In this document: piece after piece, positions 33,069 through 40,526 of the stretch
Layout of the letters: each line of letters starts with the position of its first letter
Numbering within the stretch: the first letter of the stretch is position 1
Assembly: GCA_018335855.1 (NCBI GenBank)
Contig: JAGXRM010000019.1
Span: 28,690 to 92,689, forward strand
DNA length: 64,000 nucleotides
Direction of reading: 5' to 3'
Source: Clostridiales bacterium
GTDB lineage: Bacteria > Bacillota > Dethiobacteria > Dethiobacterales > Dethiobacteraceae
Program-made: the position numbers and the translations under genes
The notes under the pieces: model-generated
Seen by the model: the letters and a program-made list of their open reading frames with translations, nothing else
Databases searched by the model: none
What the model was told of the DNA's origin: nothing

Positions 33069-33288
33069 ATTCTACCGGCAGCTTTCGTATCCCCAACGCA
33101 GCAAGTCGCTCATTGGTCACAAGTGCATGACGGGTCGGCAAATCAGAGAGGCTCATCACGGCCTCACGAATTTTTGCAACCAACTTTTTTGCGGTGGCTG
33201 GTTCTTTTAATTCTTCTGCAATATAACGCGCGGTTGCCTGCAAATCGTCTATCGCCGGATGGGACAGAAGAACTTTATAGCGTTTCAT
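33049..33288 (-). CDS. RelE/ParE-family toxin, C-terminus replaced
   Basis: The 79-residue frame has MKRYKVLLSHPAIDDLQATA, ARYIAEELKEPATAKKLVAK and LAALGIRKLPVE, all typical of RelE/ParE toxins. Normal members continue with a strand such as NYIVFYVV and end near residue 100. Here the last six residues (WPSFKK) come from the DUF6076-like copy read in reverse. The catalytic C-terminal region is missing, so the toxin is probably inactive. It overlaps the antitoxin by ATGA. Confidence 0.75.
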   Translation of the reverse strand: MKRYKVLLSHPAIDDLQATARYIAEELKEPATAKKLVAKIREAVMSLSDLPTRHALVTNERLAALGIRKLPVEWPSFKK

Positions 33289-33551
33289 CGCGTAAGTTCA
33301 CGCTCAATTTTTTCAAAAACATCCTCGGCCAATGAGACTTTATTATCCTTGATTGCGTCAAGGCCTTCATACAGCAGCTTATACAGTTCAAACTTGCCCA
33401 CAAGCCTTTCATAAACTTCTATGCTCATCACTGCTAAATCACCGGTGCCGTTTTTCGTGATGTAGACAGGTTCGGAATACTTGTGGCAGAACTCAGAAAT
33501 TTCATTGTACTTATTTCTTAAGTCAGAACTTGGTCTGATCTTTGGCATCAT
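33285..33551 (-). CDS. Phd/YefM-family antitoxin
   Basis: The 88-residue protein starts MMPKIRPSSDLRNKYNEISE and contains EPVYITKNGTGDLAVMSIE followed by VYERL, the classic Phd/YefM DNA-binding N-terminus. The C-terminal helix (DNKVSLAEDVFEKIERELTR) should bind the toxin. The partner toxin downstream is truncated, so the antitoxin is probably retained only as a repressor or a relic. Start could be either of two adjacent ATGs. Confidence 0.87.
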   Translation of the reverse strand: MMPKIRPSSDLRNKYNEISEFCHKYSEPVYITKNGTGDLAVMSIEVYERLVGKFELYKLLYEGLDAIKDNKVSLAEDVFEKIERELTR

Positions 33552-33605
33552 AGAAAACAGCCCTGTTTGCCTCGTTATGAGTTGGCGGGAATCCAGGTTG
33601 TCTGC

Positions 33606-34697
33606 TTACATGGTTTTTGTTTTGATTCTGCGCTGTGAGAGGAGGTCGAGGAATGCTTCCAGTCGGGTGATGAATCCAGCTTCTCCGGCTTGTTCGTCCA
33701 GGGAGAAGGAAATAACCGGGATTCCCTGTTCTCTGCTGACTGTGGGGAGGATACTTTGGGCTACAATTTCCGGCGTACAGGTAAAGGGCAGGATATGTAC
33801 AACGCCATCAAAACCTTTGCGGGCATAAAGCACTGTATCACCCACCGATTCCCAGCCATGGCCGCCGACAAAATGATTCAGGTATGGGGCGGCTGCTTTT
33901 TTTATTTGTTTACTGCCTTTAAGCCCCAGTGAGCTCAACACTAAATGTTCTTTGATCCAATGGGAGATATAAATAGACCGTTCCACTTCCACGCCCATCT
34001 CTCCCAGAACGTTTTCGATATAGAGATTTGCATAGGGCTCAAGAATCATGTAAATCTCGCCAACCAGGCCAATGCGCAGCACATCTTTTTCATAATCACA
34101 CGGCACCGCTTTTACTGTTTTAGTGCCCCGGCGAAGAGCTTCTTCGATTTGGGCATTGCTACGGGCAGAGGCGATTGGCTGTAGCGCCTCTTTATAAGCT
34201 TTGGTGGTGGAGCCCTTTTCCAACTCACGGGGCCGGACTTTCAAGGTTAGCGCATGGAGTTGATCCATAGCCTTAATCCTGCGCCAGGCGGTGTGCAGAG
34301 CGCGCATAACTTCAGGCCAGCTTTTATCACCGCACAGCTCCTTTATTTTATCCACCAGTTCACTCATCTGCCCCTGCGGAGGTTCCAGTACAATCATTTC
34401 AAAATTGTAACCGAGATCACGTAGAATCTCCCGCTGAACCTGGGCGTAATAGCCGAACCGGCAAGGACCGGTGCCGCCTGCCATGACAATGGTATCCGCA
34501 CCCGCTTCCAATGCCTCGATAAAGTTGCCCATATTGATTTTCAGTGGAAAGCAGGCAAATTCCGGGGAATGCCGCACACCGAGATTAATCGTACGCTTTG
34601 TAATAGGCGGCGGCGCCTGGACATCCAGTCCCAGGTCTTCTAATAATCCGTGCATGGCTATGGAGAGCGATCCTAAATGGGGATAGGTAATTTTCAT
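33606..34697 (-). CDS. 2-hydroxyacyl-CoA dehydratase-related protein (CoA-enzyme family)
   Basis: The 363-residue protein belongs to the HgdB/HgdC-related group that also includes DUF2229 proteins. Conserved cysteines appear in EFACFPLKINMGNFIEAL, GGTGPCRFGYYA and PFTCTPEI, consistent with a [4Fe-4S] cluster ligand set. The end DEQAGEAGFITRLEAFLDLL matches the family. The exact reaction is unknown. It overlaps its partner gene upstream by four bases, and the two likely form a complex. Unlinked to sporulation genes by function. Confidence 0.8.
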   Translation of the reverse strand: MKITYPHLGSLSIAMHGLLEDLGLDVQAPPPITKRTINLGVRHSPEFACFPLKINMGNFIEALEAGADTIVMAGGTGPCRFGYYAQVQREILRDLGYNFEMIVLEPPQGQMSELVDKIKELCGDKSWPEVMRALHTAWRRIKAMDQLHALTLKVRPRELEKGSTTKAYKEALQPIASARSNAQIEEALRRGTKTVKAVPCDYEKDVLRIGLVGEIYMILEPYANLYIENVLGEMGVEVERSIYISHWIKEHLVLSSLGLKGSKQIKKAAAPYLNHFVGGHGWESVGDTVLYARKGFDGVVHILPFTCTPEIVAQSILPTVSREQGIPVISFSLDEQAGEAGFITRLEAFLDLLSQRRIKTKTM

Positions 34698-35656
34698 ACC
34701 GCTTTCCTCCAGCGCAGCATATCAATAAACGCTTCCAGACGGGTAACCACTCCTGCCTCACCGGTATGTTCATCCAGAGTGAGCATCAGGACAGGCGCAT
34801 TCTTCCCCCGCTTATACATTCTTTCCACCAGTTCACAAACCAGTGAGTCAGGCCCGCAGCCAAAGGAGGCAACCAGGACCACTCCATCAATCTTCCCTTC
34901 TTCCAACAGGTGGAAGGCTGCACCCATCAGTTCCTTACCGAAAGTCCAGAATATTTCTTTTTCCAATAACCCGGCTCCACGTTTTATATCCTGAGGCCGG
35001 AGCATCTCTGCGGTTACGACCTCAGCGCCGAACTCCCGCAGTTTGGACAGCAAGTCCATACTGATAAATTTATCATTCAAATTATAGGCGTGTCCCAGCA
35101 CAGCCACCCGTAATTTGCCCTCCTGATAGGTATTCTCTGTGCCGGAGAGGACATCATGCGGTGTATGCCCTAGTCGCAGTGTAGCCTCGTATTCATCCTG
35201 CGCCAGCTTGGCGGCACGCAACGCCCGGGCAATCACCCAGGGACGTCTGTCAAAGCCGGCTGCCAGCTTTTTTAAGTCACGGCGCGTTTTTTGGTACTGC
35301 TGGTGCACATTGATTTCCACATCTAAGAGCCGAGGCAAATCCGGCACGCCAAAGCGGGCGATTTCCGGTAGTCCCAGGAATTTCGGACACAGATACTTCT
35401 TACGCTCAACGGAGACCACACGGGGAGCAAATATGCAATCCACCCCTTTATCCCTTAAATTTGCCAGGTGCCCCAGATATAGTTTAACAGGCAGACATGC
35501 TTCATCCACAGCTAAACGCACCCCGCTGTCAACAATTTTCTTCGTCGTTTCGTCTGATAATACAACTTCGGCTCCAAGAGAGCGGAAAAATGCCTCCCAG
35601 CCCGGGTAATAATGATAATATAACAATGCGCGCGGTATACCTACTTTAACAGTCAT
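34694..35656 (-). CDS. Acyl-CoA dehydratase activase-related protein (DUF2229)
   Basis: The 320-residue protein begins KVGIPRALLYYHYYPGWEAF, a hallmark of DUF2229 proteins, with cysteines in VDEACLPVKLYLGHL, KYLCPKFLG and ASFGCGPDS. It shares the end motif DEHTGEAGVVTRLEAFIDML with the next gene, so the two are related paralogues. No ATPase (ASKHA) activase domain is present; that is normally a separate module. The function is not established; electron transfer to a radical enzyme is possible. Confidence 0.8.
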   Translation of the reverse strand: MTVKVGIPRALLYYHYYPGWEAFFRSLGAEVVLSDETTKKIVDSGVRLAVDEACLPVKLYLGHLANLRDKGVDCIFAPRVVSVERKKYLCPKFLGLPEIARFGVPDLPRLLDVEINVHQQYQKTRRDLKKLAAGFDRRPWVIARALRAAKLAQDEYEATLRLGHTPHDVLSGTENTYQEGKLRVAVLGHAYNLNDKFISMDLLSKLREFGAEVVTAEMLRPQDIKRGAGLLEKEIFWTFGKELMGAAFHLLEEGKIDGVVLVASFGCGPDSLVCELVERMYKRGKNAPVLMLTLDEHTGEAGVVTRLEAFIDMLRWRKAV

Positions 35657-35683
35657 CAGTTTCCTCCTGTGTTTTGCTGATTA

Positions 35684-37213
35684 TTACGAATTGTCATCGC
35701 CGCGATCCCTTTTATTGCCCACCTGTTTCCCTTTCTTTGACGTAATGCGAGTCGTGTCTTTCGTTTTCAGTGCACTGGGACGGACATTTTGCACCGGCAC
35801 CGGTTCACGGAGCAGAACGCTCTTTAATGCTAAAATATTAAGGGGTATCAGCGGCCAGAGATACGGAACGCCAAAGGATTTATTTGTCGCCAGACGAATA
35901 AATACAATCACAAGCCCTGCCAGAAAACCAGGCAGTTGGAAAAGACCGGTTAGTAACAACATCATCAGGTGAACCAACCGGTTAGCCTGGCTTAACTCCC
36001 AACTGGGTGTAGAGAACATTCCCAGTGCCACTAACCCGCCATAAAGCAAGACTTCCGGGGTAAAAAACCCGACGTCAATAGCAATTTGACCAATGAGCAA
36101 CGCGGCAATCAGGCCCATGGCGGTCGCCAGCGATGACGGCGTATGTATGCCGGATATTCTCACCATATCAATCCCGACGTGTACGATAATAAACTGAACA
36201 AATAGAGGAACATTACCCACTTCTTTGGGTCCGATAAAAGCAAGAAATTCAGGGAGTAATTGCGGTTGATTTGACACGAGCAAATATAGGGGTGCCAGGA
36301 ACACTGACATGAAGATACCAATAAACCTCACCCAGCGAATATAAATACCGGATAAAACATTTTGCCTGAATTCCTCGGCATGCTGTACGTGGTGAAAGAT
36401 GGTGGCGGGTATAATCATGGCAGCAGGTGACGTATCTACAACCAGGAGAATGTGCCCCTCAAAGAGATGGGTGGCTGCCACATCGGGGCGTTCGGTGTAG
36501 CGTACCAAAGGGAAAACATTCCACTTTCCCTTGGTAATAAATTCTTCCACTGATTTTTCCGCCATGGGCAAGCCGTCAATATCGATTTTATCCAGGCGGT
36601 CTTTCACATTCTCCAGCAACTGCGGATTCACAATATCATTGATATAAACAATAGCTATATCGGTTTTGGAACGACGGCCCAGTTTCATCGCTTCTACCCT
36701 CAATCCCGGGTCTCTTACCCGGCGACGGATCAGTGCCAGGTTGAACATCAGCGTTTCCACAAAGCCGTCACGGGAGCCCCGGGTCAGCCGTTCCGTATCC
36801 GGCTCTTCCGGTCCGCGGACCGGGTACTCCCTGGTATCCAGGACGATGGCTTCTTTTTCACCGTCGATAAAGAGCAGCATCTGACCGGCCAATAGCTCGT
36901 CCATGATTTCGGAAAGCTGATCGTTGCTCTCCATCTCCATGTAGGGGATCTTTTGCTCCATCAGCTTCTGCAGCGGATCCGGAAGAAGGTCAGCCCGCTC
37001 CAGGGTGATCATCCCCCGCAGGATGTCGGTAATAAGCTCACCGTTAGCGAAACCGTCGATGAAAATCAAGGCTATCTTTTTACCGCCGATGGTCATTTCT
37101 TTTACTAAAACATCAATACTGGTACCAATACCCAACTTTTCAGTAAGAAAATCAATATTTTCCTGAAGATGGATGCTAACTTGTTCCGGGGGTCCTTGTC
37201 GGTTCGGGGACAT
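35684..37213 (-). CDS. spoVAF: Stage V sporulation protein AF (GerA-type)
   Basis: SpoVAF belongs to the GerA-A family and sits in the spore inner membrane, where it helps germination and DPA release. The 509-residue protein has a large N-terminal soluble part, the family blocks FIDGFANGELITDIL and YINDIVNPQLLENV, then about five membrane helices from residue 300 and a basic tail. Other spoVA genes, usually adjacent after sigF, are missing here. It ends shortly before the DUF2229 gene cluster. Confidence 0.9.
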   Translation of the reverse strand: MSPNRQGPPEQVSIHLQENIDFLTEKLGIGTSIDVLVKEMTIGGKKIALIFIDGFANGELITDILRGMITLERADLLPDPLQKLMEQKIPYMEMESNDQLSEIMDELLAGQMLLFIDGEKEAIVLDTREYPVRGPEEPDTERLTRGSRDGFVETLMFNLALIRRRVRDPGLRVEAMKLGRRSKTDIAIVYINDIVNPQLLENVKDRLDKIDIDGLPMAEKSVEEFITKGKWNVFPLVRYTERPDVAATHLFEGHILLVVDTSPAAMIIPATIFHHVQHAEEFRQNVLSGIYIRWVRFIGIFMSVFLAPLYLLVSNQPQLLPEFLAFIGPKEVGNVPLFVQFIIVHVGIDMVRISGIHTPSSLATAMGLIAALLIGQIAIDVGFFTPEVLLYGGLVALGMFSTPSWELSQANRLVHLMMLLLTGLFQLPGFLAGLVIVFIRLATNKSFGVPYLWPLIPLNILALKSVLLREPVPVQNVRPSALKTKDTTRITSKKGKQVGNKRDRGDDNS

Positions 37214-37253
37214 TCATTCACCTACTCTTGCCTGAATTCGTGTAATATGGTTA

Positions 37254-37279
37254 AAAACCCTCCGTTACAGGAGGGTTTT
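37254..37279 (-). terminator. Intrinsic terminator after the dodecin gene
   Basis: AAAACCCTCC and GGAGGGTTTT form a ten-base-pair stem around GTTACA. It lies 10 bp beyond the dodecin stop. The A/T ends make it work in both directions. Confidence 0.88.
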
Positions 37280-37288
37280 AATAATCTG

Positions 37289-37498
37289 TTAACGGTTGCT
37301 GTTTACACCAAAGGCAACTTTTATATTTGCCTTATAGTCAACAATTTTGCCATTATCAATACTGGCAGTCCAGTTATAAACTTCTACTCCGCGCATATTC
37401 TCCACAGTTCTTGATGCGTCCTCGATGGCATTTTTCACAGCATCTTCCCAACCAACTTTCGATTCGCCCACAAGTTCAATAACTTTTGCTACAGTCAT
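37289..37498 (-). CDS. Dodecin family protein
   Basis: Dodecins are dodecameric flavin- or CoA-binding storage proteins of about 70 residues. The 69-residue protein has the family start VAKVIELVGESKVGWEDAVK and NMRGVEVYNWTASIDNGKI, with the conserved Trp for flavin stacking in NWTA. It is flanked by terminators on both sides, so it is a single-gene unit between sigF and spoVAF. A good ribosome-binding site (aggaggtgat) precedes the ATG. Confidence 0.92.
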   Translation of the reverse strand: MTVAKVIELVGESKVGWEDAVKNAIEDASRTVENMRGVEVYNWTASIDNGKIVDYKANIKVAFGVNSNR

Positions 37499-37539
37499 CC
37501 AATCACCTCCTCATTTTGCCGATAGTTTTCCCAGACATA

Positions 37540-37568
37540 AAAAAAATATAACGGCTTATGTAAGCCGT
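37540..37568 (-). terminator. Intrinsic terminator of the spoIIA-sigF operon
   Basis: The palindrome ACGGCTTA-TG-TAAGCCGT (37551-37568) is followed on the minus strand by TATATTTTTTTT. It lies 17 bp after the sigF stop and separates sigF from the dodecin gene. Confidence 0.88.
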
Positions 37569-37585
37569 CAGACTGTTGAGAAGCT

Positions 37586-38236
37586 TTAGTCTGTTAAATA
37601 TTTTTTCATATCATCTAAAATTTTTCTTTCCAGTCGGGAAACATGCATTTGCGAAATCCCCAGCATCTCGGCCACATCCTGCTGTGTTCTATAGCGGAAG
37701 AAACGGTAAAGCACAATTTGCCTCTCCCGCTGGGGCAGTGAGGATAACACCTGACGCAGTGCGACACGGTCTACGACCTGCTCCTCTTCTCCCACCACTG
37801 CCGGTTCTGCCTGCTCTCCCGGTGTAACGGCATCCAGAGACACTGGTGTTCGCATTACATCGAGAACCGCGGATAACTCCTCACGTTCCAGGCCACTGAC
37901 TTTTGCCAGTTCGCTAAGAGTAGGTTGACGACCTAACCGTTGTTCAAAATCTTCTGTAATCATCTTTAAACGTCGCGCTTGAGTTTTCAATGCCCGGCTG
38001 TATTTTACCGTGCCCTGGCCGCGCAGATACATTTTAATTTCGCCGGCAATTACCGGCACGGCATAAGTTGTGAAGGCGGTACCACGCTCCGGATCAAAAG
38101 TCTTAAGCGCTTTGAGCAAGCCAATACATCCTACCTGAAACAGATCATCGCTTTCGGCAAATTCACCTCTAAAACGGTTGGCCAAACTCCGAACCAGCGG
38201 CAAATGCTTCTCAACCGATTCTTCCATAGCAGGCAC
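37586..38236 (-). CDS. sigF: RNA polymerase sporulation sigma factor F
   Basis: Sigma-F is the first forespore-specific sigma factor. The 216-residue protein has region 2 (DDLFQVGCIGLLKALKTF, GTAFTTYAVPVIAGEIKMYL), region 3 and region 4 (LPQRERQIVLYRFFRYRTQQ, then DVAEMLGISQMHVSRLERKI). That order and the anti-sigma factor just upstream identify it. It is held inactive by SpoIIAB in the predivisional cell. The three-base gap to spoIIAB indicates one transcript. Confidence 0.95.
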   Translation of the reverse strand: MPAMEESVEKHLPLVRSLANRFRGEFAESDDLFQVGCIGLLKALKTFDPERGTAFTTYAVPVIAGEIKMYLRGQGTVKYSRALKTQARRLKMITEDFEQRLGRQPTLSELAKVSGLEREELSAVLDVMRTPVSLDAVTPGEQAEPAVVGEEEQVVDRVALRQVLSSLPQRERQIVLYRFFRYRTQQDVAEMLGISQMHVSRLERKILDDMKKYLTD

Positions 38237-38239
38237 CGT

Positions 38240-38677
38240 CTAGGACATCTTATCTTCTATTTCACCGAATACCTTGCTCATTGTTACTGTGGTGCCACTC
38301 CCAGGTTCGGAGATAACCTGGCAGTCGTCCATAAAGTTTTCCATAATCGTAAAGCCCATACCCGAACGATCCAGTTCCGGTTTTGACGTGAAAAGGGGTT
38401 GGCGGGCTTGTTTAATATCTGTAATGCCCACGCCATAATCCACCACAGTTACTTCCAGCCTGCGGCCGGTTAATGATGCTGTAATAACAATGGTTCCCGG
38501 TCCGTTTTCATAGCCATGGATGACTGCATTCGTTACAGCTTCGGAAACCGCTGTCTTAACATCGGATATTTCGTCAATGGTAGGATCGGCCTGTACGGCA
38601 AACGCTGCCACCGCAACCCGGGCAAAGGATTCATTTTGTGATTTACTTGGTATCTCCAACTTCATGTAATTGTCCAT
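38240..38677 (-). CDS. spoIIAB: Anti-sigma F factor SpoIIAB
   Basis: SpoIIAB is a GHKL-type serine kinase that binds sigma-F and phosphorylates SpoIIAA. The 145-residue protein shows the N box in DVKTAVSEAVTNAVIHGYEN, the G1 box VDYGVGITDI and the G2 region RSGMGFTIME. Length is standard. It lies three bases before sigF and 11 bp after spoIIAA. Confidence 0.96.
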   Translation of the reverse strand: MDNYMKLEIPSKSQNESFARVAVAAFAVQADPTIDEISDVKTAVSEAVTNAVIHGYENGPGTIVITASLTGRRLEVTVVDYGVGITDIKQARQPLFTSKPELDRSGMGFTIMENFMDDCQVISEPGSGTTVTMSKVFGEIEDKMS

Positions 38678-38688
38678 CTCTTTGCCTC

Positions 38689-39018
38689 CTACACCGAATT
38701 CAAAGCTTCACGCTCTGTGGCGAATACCGGGATTCTGGTCTGCAACCCGGAAAGCTCAAACACCCGTTGCACACCGGGGCTGAGGGAGCAGGCTAAAACC
38801 TTGCCGCCCTTTTCGGAAACAAGTTTATAACGGCCAAGCACCAGACCCAGGCCCGAACTGTCCATGAAGCCCACTTCATTGAAGTTAAAGAGAACGTTAT
38901 TTACCTGGGATAACTTCGTATCTATCTTTGACCTCAGGCCAGTTACAGCATGATGGTCCAGCTCACCCTGCAACCGTACCACCAGTGTATCACCGGCCAG
39001 TTTCAGTTTTACTTCCAC
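38689..39018 (-). CDS. spoIIAA: Anti-sigma F factor antagonist SpoIIAA
   Basis: SpoIIAA is a STAS-domain protein whose unphosphorylated form frees sigma-F. The 109-residue protein has LQGELDHHAVTGLRSKID and the phosphorylation serine in NEVGFMDSSGLGLVLGRY (the second Ser of DSSG). The gene is the first of the operon after a sigma-H-type promoter and a terminator that blocks read-through from dacF. Confidence 0.96.
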   Translation of the reverse strand: MEVKLKLAGDTLVVRLQGELDHHAVTGLRSKIDTKLSQVNNVLFNFNEVGFMDSSGLGLVLGRYKLVSEKGGKVLACSLSPGVQRVFELSGLQTRIPVFATEREALNSV

Positions 39019-39056
39019 CGGACATCCCCCCGTGTGTCGATTAATTCTACTCTCTT

Positions 39057-39084
39057 ATTCTCCGTACTTTTTGGTAAGTCCTTC
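39057..39084 (-). promoter_or_regulatory. Sigma-H-type promoter of spoIIA
   Basis: On the minus strand GAAGGACTT (39076-39084) and GAAT (39057-39060) are spaced 15 bases, matching the sigma-H consensus RnAGGAwww and GAAT. It lies about 40 bp before spoIIAA, in the same place as the known spoIIA promoter of Bacillus. A classical 0A box was not found at -35. Confidence 0.7.
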
Positions 39085-39090
39085 CTATAA

Positions 39091-39151
39091 CAAAAAAAAT
39101 ATCCAGCTGCTCAAAACTTTGCAAATAACTGCAGTTTTGAGCAGGCTGGAT
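39091..39151 (-). terminator. Intrinsic terminator between dacF and spoIIAA
   Basis: Long arms ATCCAGCTGCTCAAAACT (39101-39118) and AGTTTTGAGCAGGCTGGAT (39133-39151) pair with one bulged base, and seven or eight T follow on the minus strand. It lies about 20 bp after dacF. The other strand also has a T run, so it works both ways. Confidence 0.88.
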
Positions 39152-39169
39152 TTTTCACGTTTGCGTATC

Positions 39170-40336
39170 TTACCGGCCGAATTTCAACCAGGCCTCTGTA
39201 AACCGCCGGAAAAATGTAATGAGATTTGCGCGGGGAACATCTACTGCCGGGATTAATGCCACCCGGCCCAATTCTTCACCGTCAGCCGACGTGACTACCA
39301 ACTCGCCGAGTTCATTCTCCACACTCAGCGGGGCCGCTGCCCGGCCGGGCATGATGACTTCCTGCTCAATATCGTCTTTTGTCCCTTTTTTTAGGAGCAG
39401 GGACAAATCCTGCGCCGCCACCAGGTCTACTGTCTCCTGCATTCCTTTGTCAACACGGATTGTGCCCAGGACATCGCCTTTTTTTACCACAGGAACACTG
39501 CGGAAGTTGGCAAAACCCCAGTCAAGCAATTCCCTCGCCTCGTCAAAGAGCGCAGGCCGGCCAGGCGCACCAAGGACAACGGCAAGAAGCCGGGTGTCAC
39601 CCCGTATCGCTGTGGCAGAAACACAGTTTCCCGCCTCATTGGTAAAGCCTGTTTTTACTCCGTCGGCACCGTCATAGTAACGGACAAGACGGTTTGCGTT
39701 ACTAAGATAAACACCTTCACTTTTTTTAATTTTATCTTTAAGAAATTCCTCGTCCATCCAGATGGTCAGCCATTCGTGGATTTTCGGGTAGCGCATGAGT
39801 TCCAGTGACATGAGGGCAATATCATAGGCGGTGGTGTAATGATTTTCGTCGTGAAGGCCGTGGGGATTTACAAAGTTGGTATTGACCATACCCAGTACCG
39901 CCGCTTTTTCATTCATCTGGTCCACAAACGCTTCCACGGAACCGCCAAGGAATTCAGCCATAGCTATGGCGCCGTCGTTGGCTGAACCCACACCGATACC
40001 AATCATCAAATCCTCAAAAGATATCCGGTCTCCCGGGGAAAGAAATATTTGAGATCCACCGTGCCCCGATGCCCTCTCACTGACCGGAATCATGTCCCCG
40101 AGAGTAACCTTGCCTTCGTCTAAGGCCTCCATAGCCAGCAGCATCGTCATAATCTTGGTTACACTGGCCGGATAAAGCTGCTCATGGGCATTACTCTCAT
40201 AAAGAATCTGCCTGCTACCAGCATCCATCAATAACGTGGCTTTCGACTGGAAAGAAAACTCCTGCGCATTCACAGGTATTACGCTTAGCAGTAAAAGAAT
40301 TGTCAGCAACATTGCCAGAAAACGTTTATTTCGCAT
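39170..40336 (-). CDS. dacF: D-alanyl-D-alanine carboxypeptidase DacF
   Basis: This is the second S11 carboxypeptidase of the window. It has a signal peptide (RFLAMLLTILLLLSVIPVNA), the catalytic SxxK (PASVTKIM), SxN-like GSAND and KTGFT motifs, and a C-terminal beta domain; length is 388 residues. It lies next to spoIIAA as in Bacillus, where it trims spore peptidoglycan. A terminator and a sigma-H promoter separate it from spoIIAA, so it may be an independent transcript. Confidence 0.92.
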   Translation of the reverse strand: MRNKRFLAMLLTILLLLSVIPVNAQEFSFQSKATLLMDAGSRQILYESNAHEQLYPASVTKIMTMLLAMEALDEGKVTLGDMIPVSERASGHGGSQIFLSPGDRISFEDLMIGIGVGSANDGAIAMAEFLGGSVEAFVDQMNEKAAVLGMVNTNFVNPHGLHDENHYTTAYDIALMSLELMRYPKIHEWLTIWMDEEFLKDKIKKSEGVYLSNANRLVRYYDGADGVKTGFTNEAGNCVSATAIRGDTRLLAVVLGAPGRPALFDEARELLDWGFANFRSVPVVKKGDVLGTIRVDKGMQETVDLVAAQDLSLLLKKGTKDDIEQEVIMPGRAAAPLSVENELGELVVTSADGEELGRVALIPAVDVPRANLITFFRRFTEAWLKFGR

Positions 40337-40464
40337 CCTATTTCCTCCTTGCGTTTTTCAATACATTAGTATTTTCCAGTTTAAGCAAAAAAATATACCG
40401 TCCCTCAGACAATTAAGAATATAAAGGGATTTCCCTTTCCTCCGACGAATAAGGTGTGTGAATG

Positions 40465-40493
40465 TTGCAACCAGCATAATACCAATGTAGTAG
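40465..40493 (+). promoter_or_regulatory. Candidate promoter of the transhydrogenase operon
   Basis: TTGCAA (40465-40470) and TAGTAG (40488-40493) are spaced 17 bases, 34 bp before the pntAA start. The -10 box is weak. No other gene or signal is seen between dacF and pntAA. Confidence 0.4.
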
Positions 40494-40526
40494 CATCTTT
40501 TTAGAATCATAGGAGGGTATAACCAT

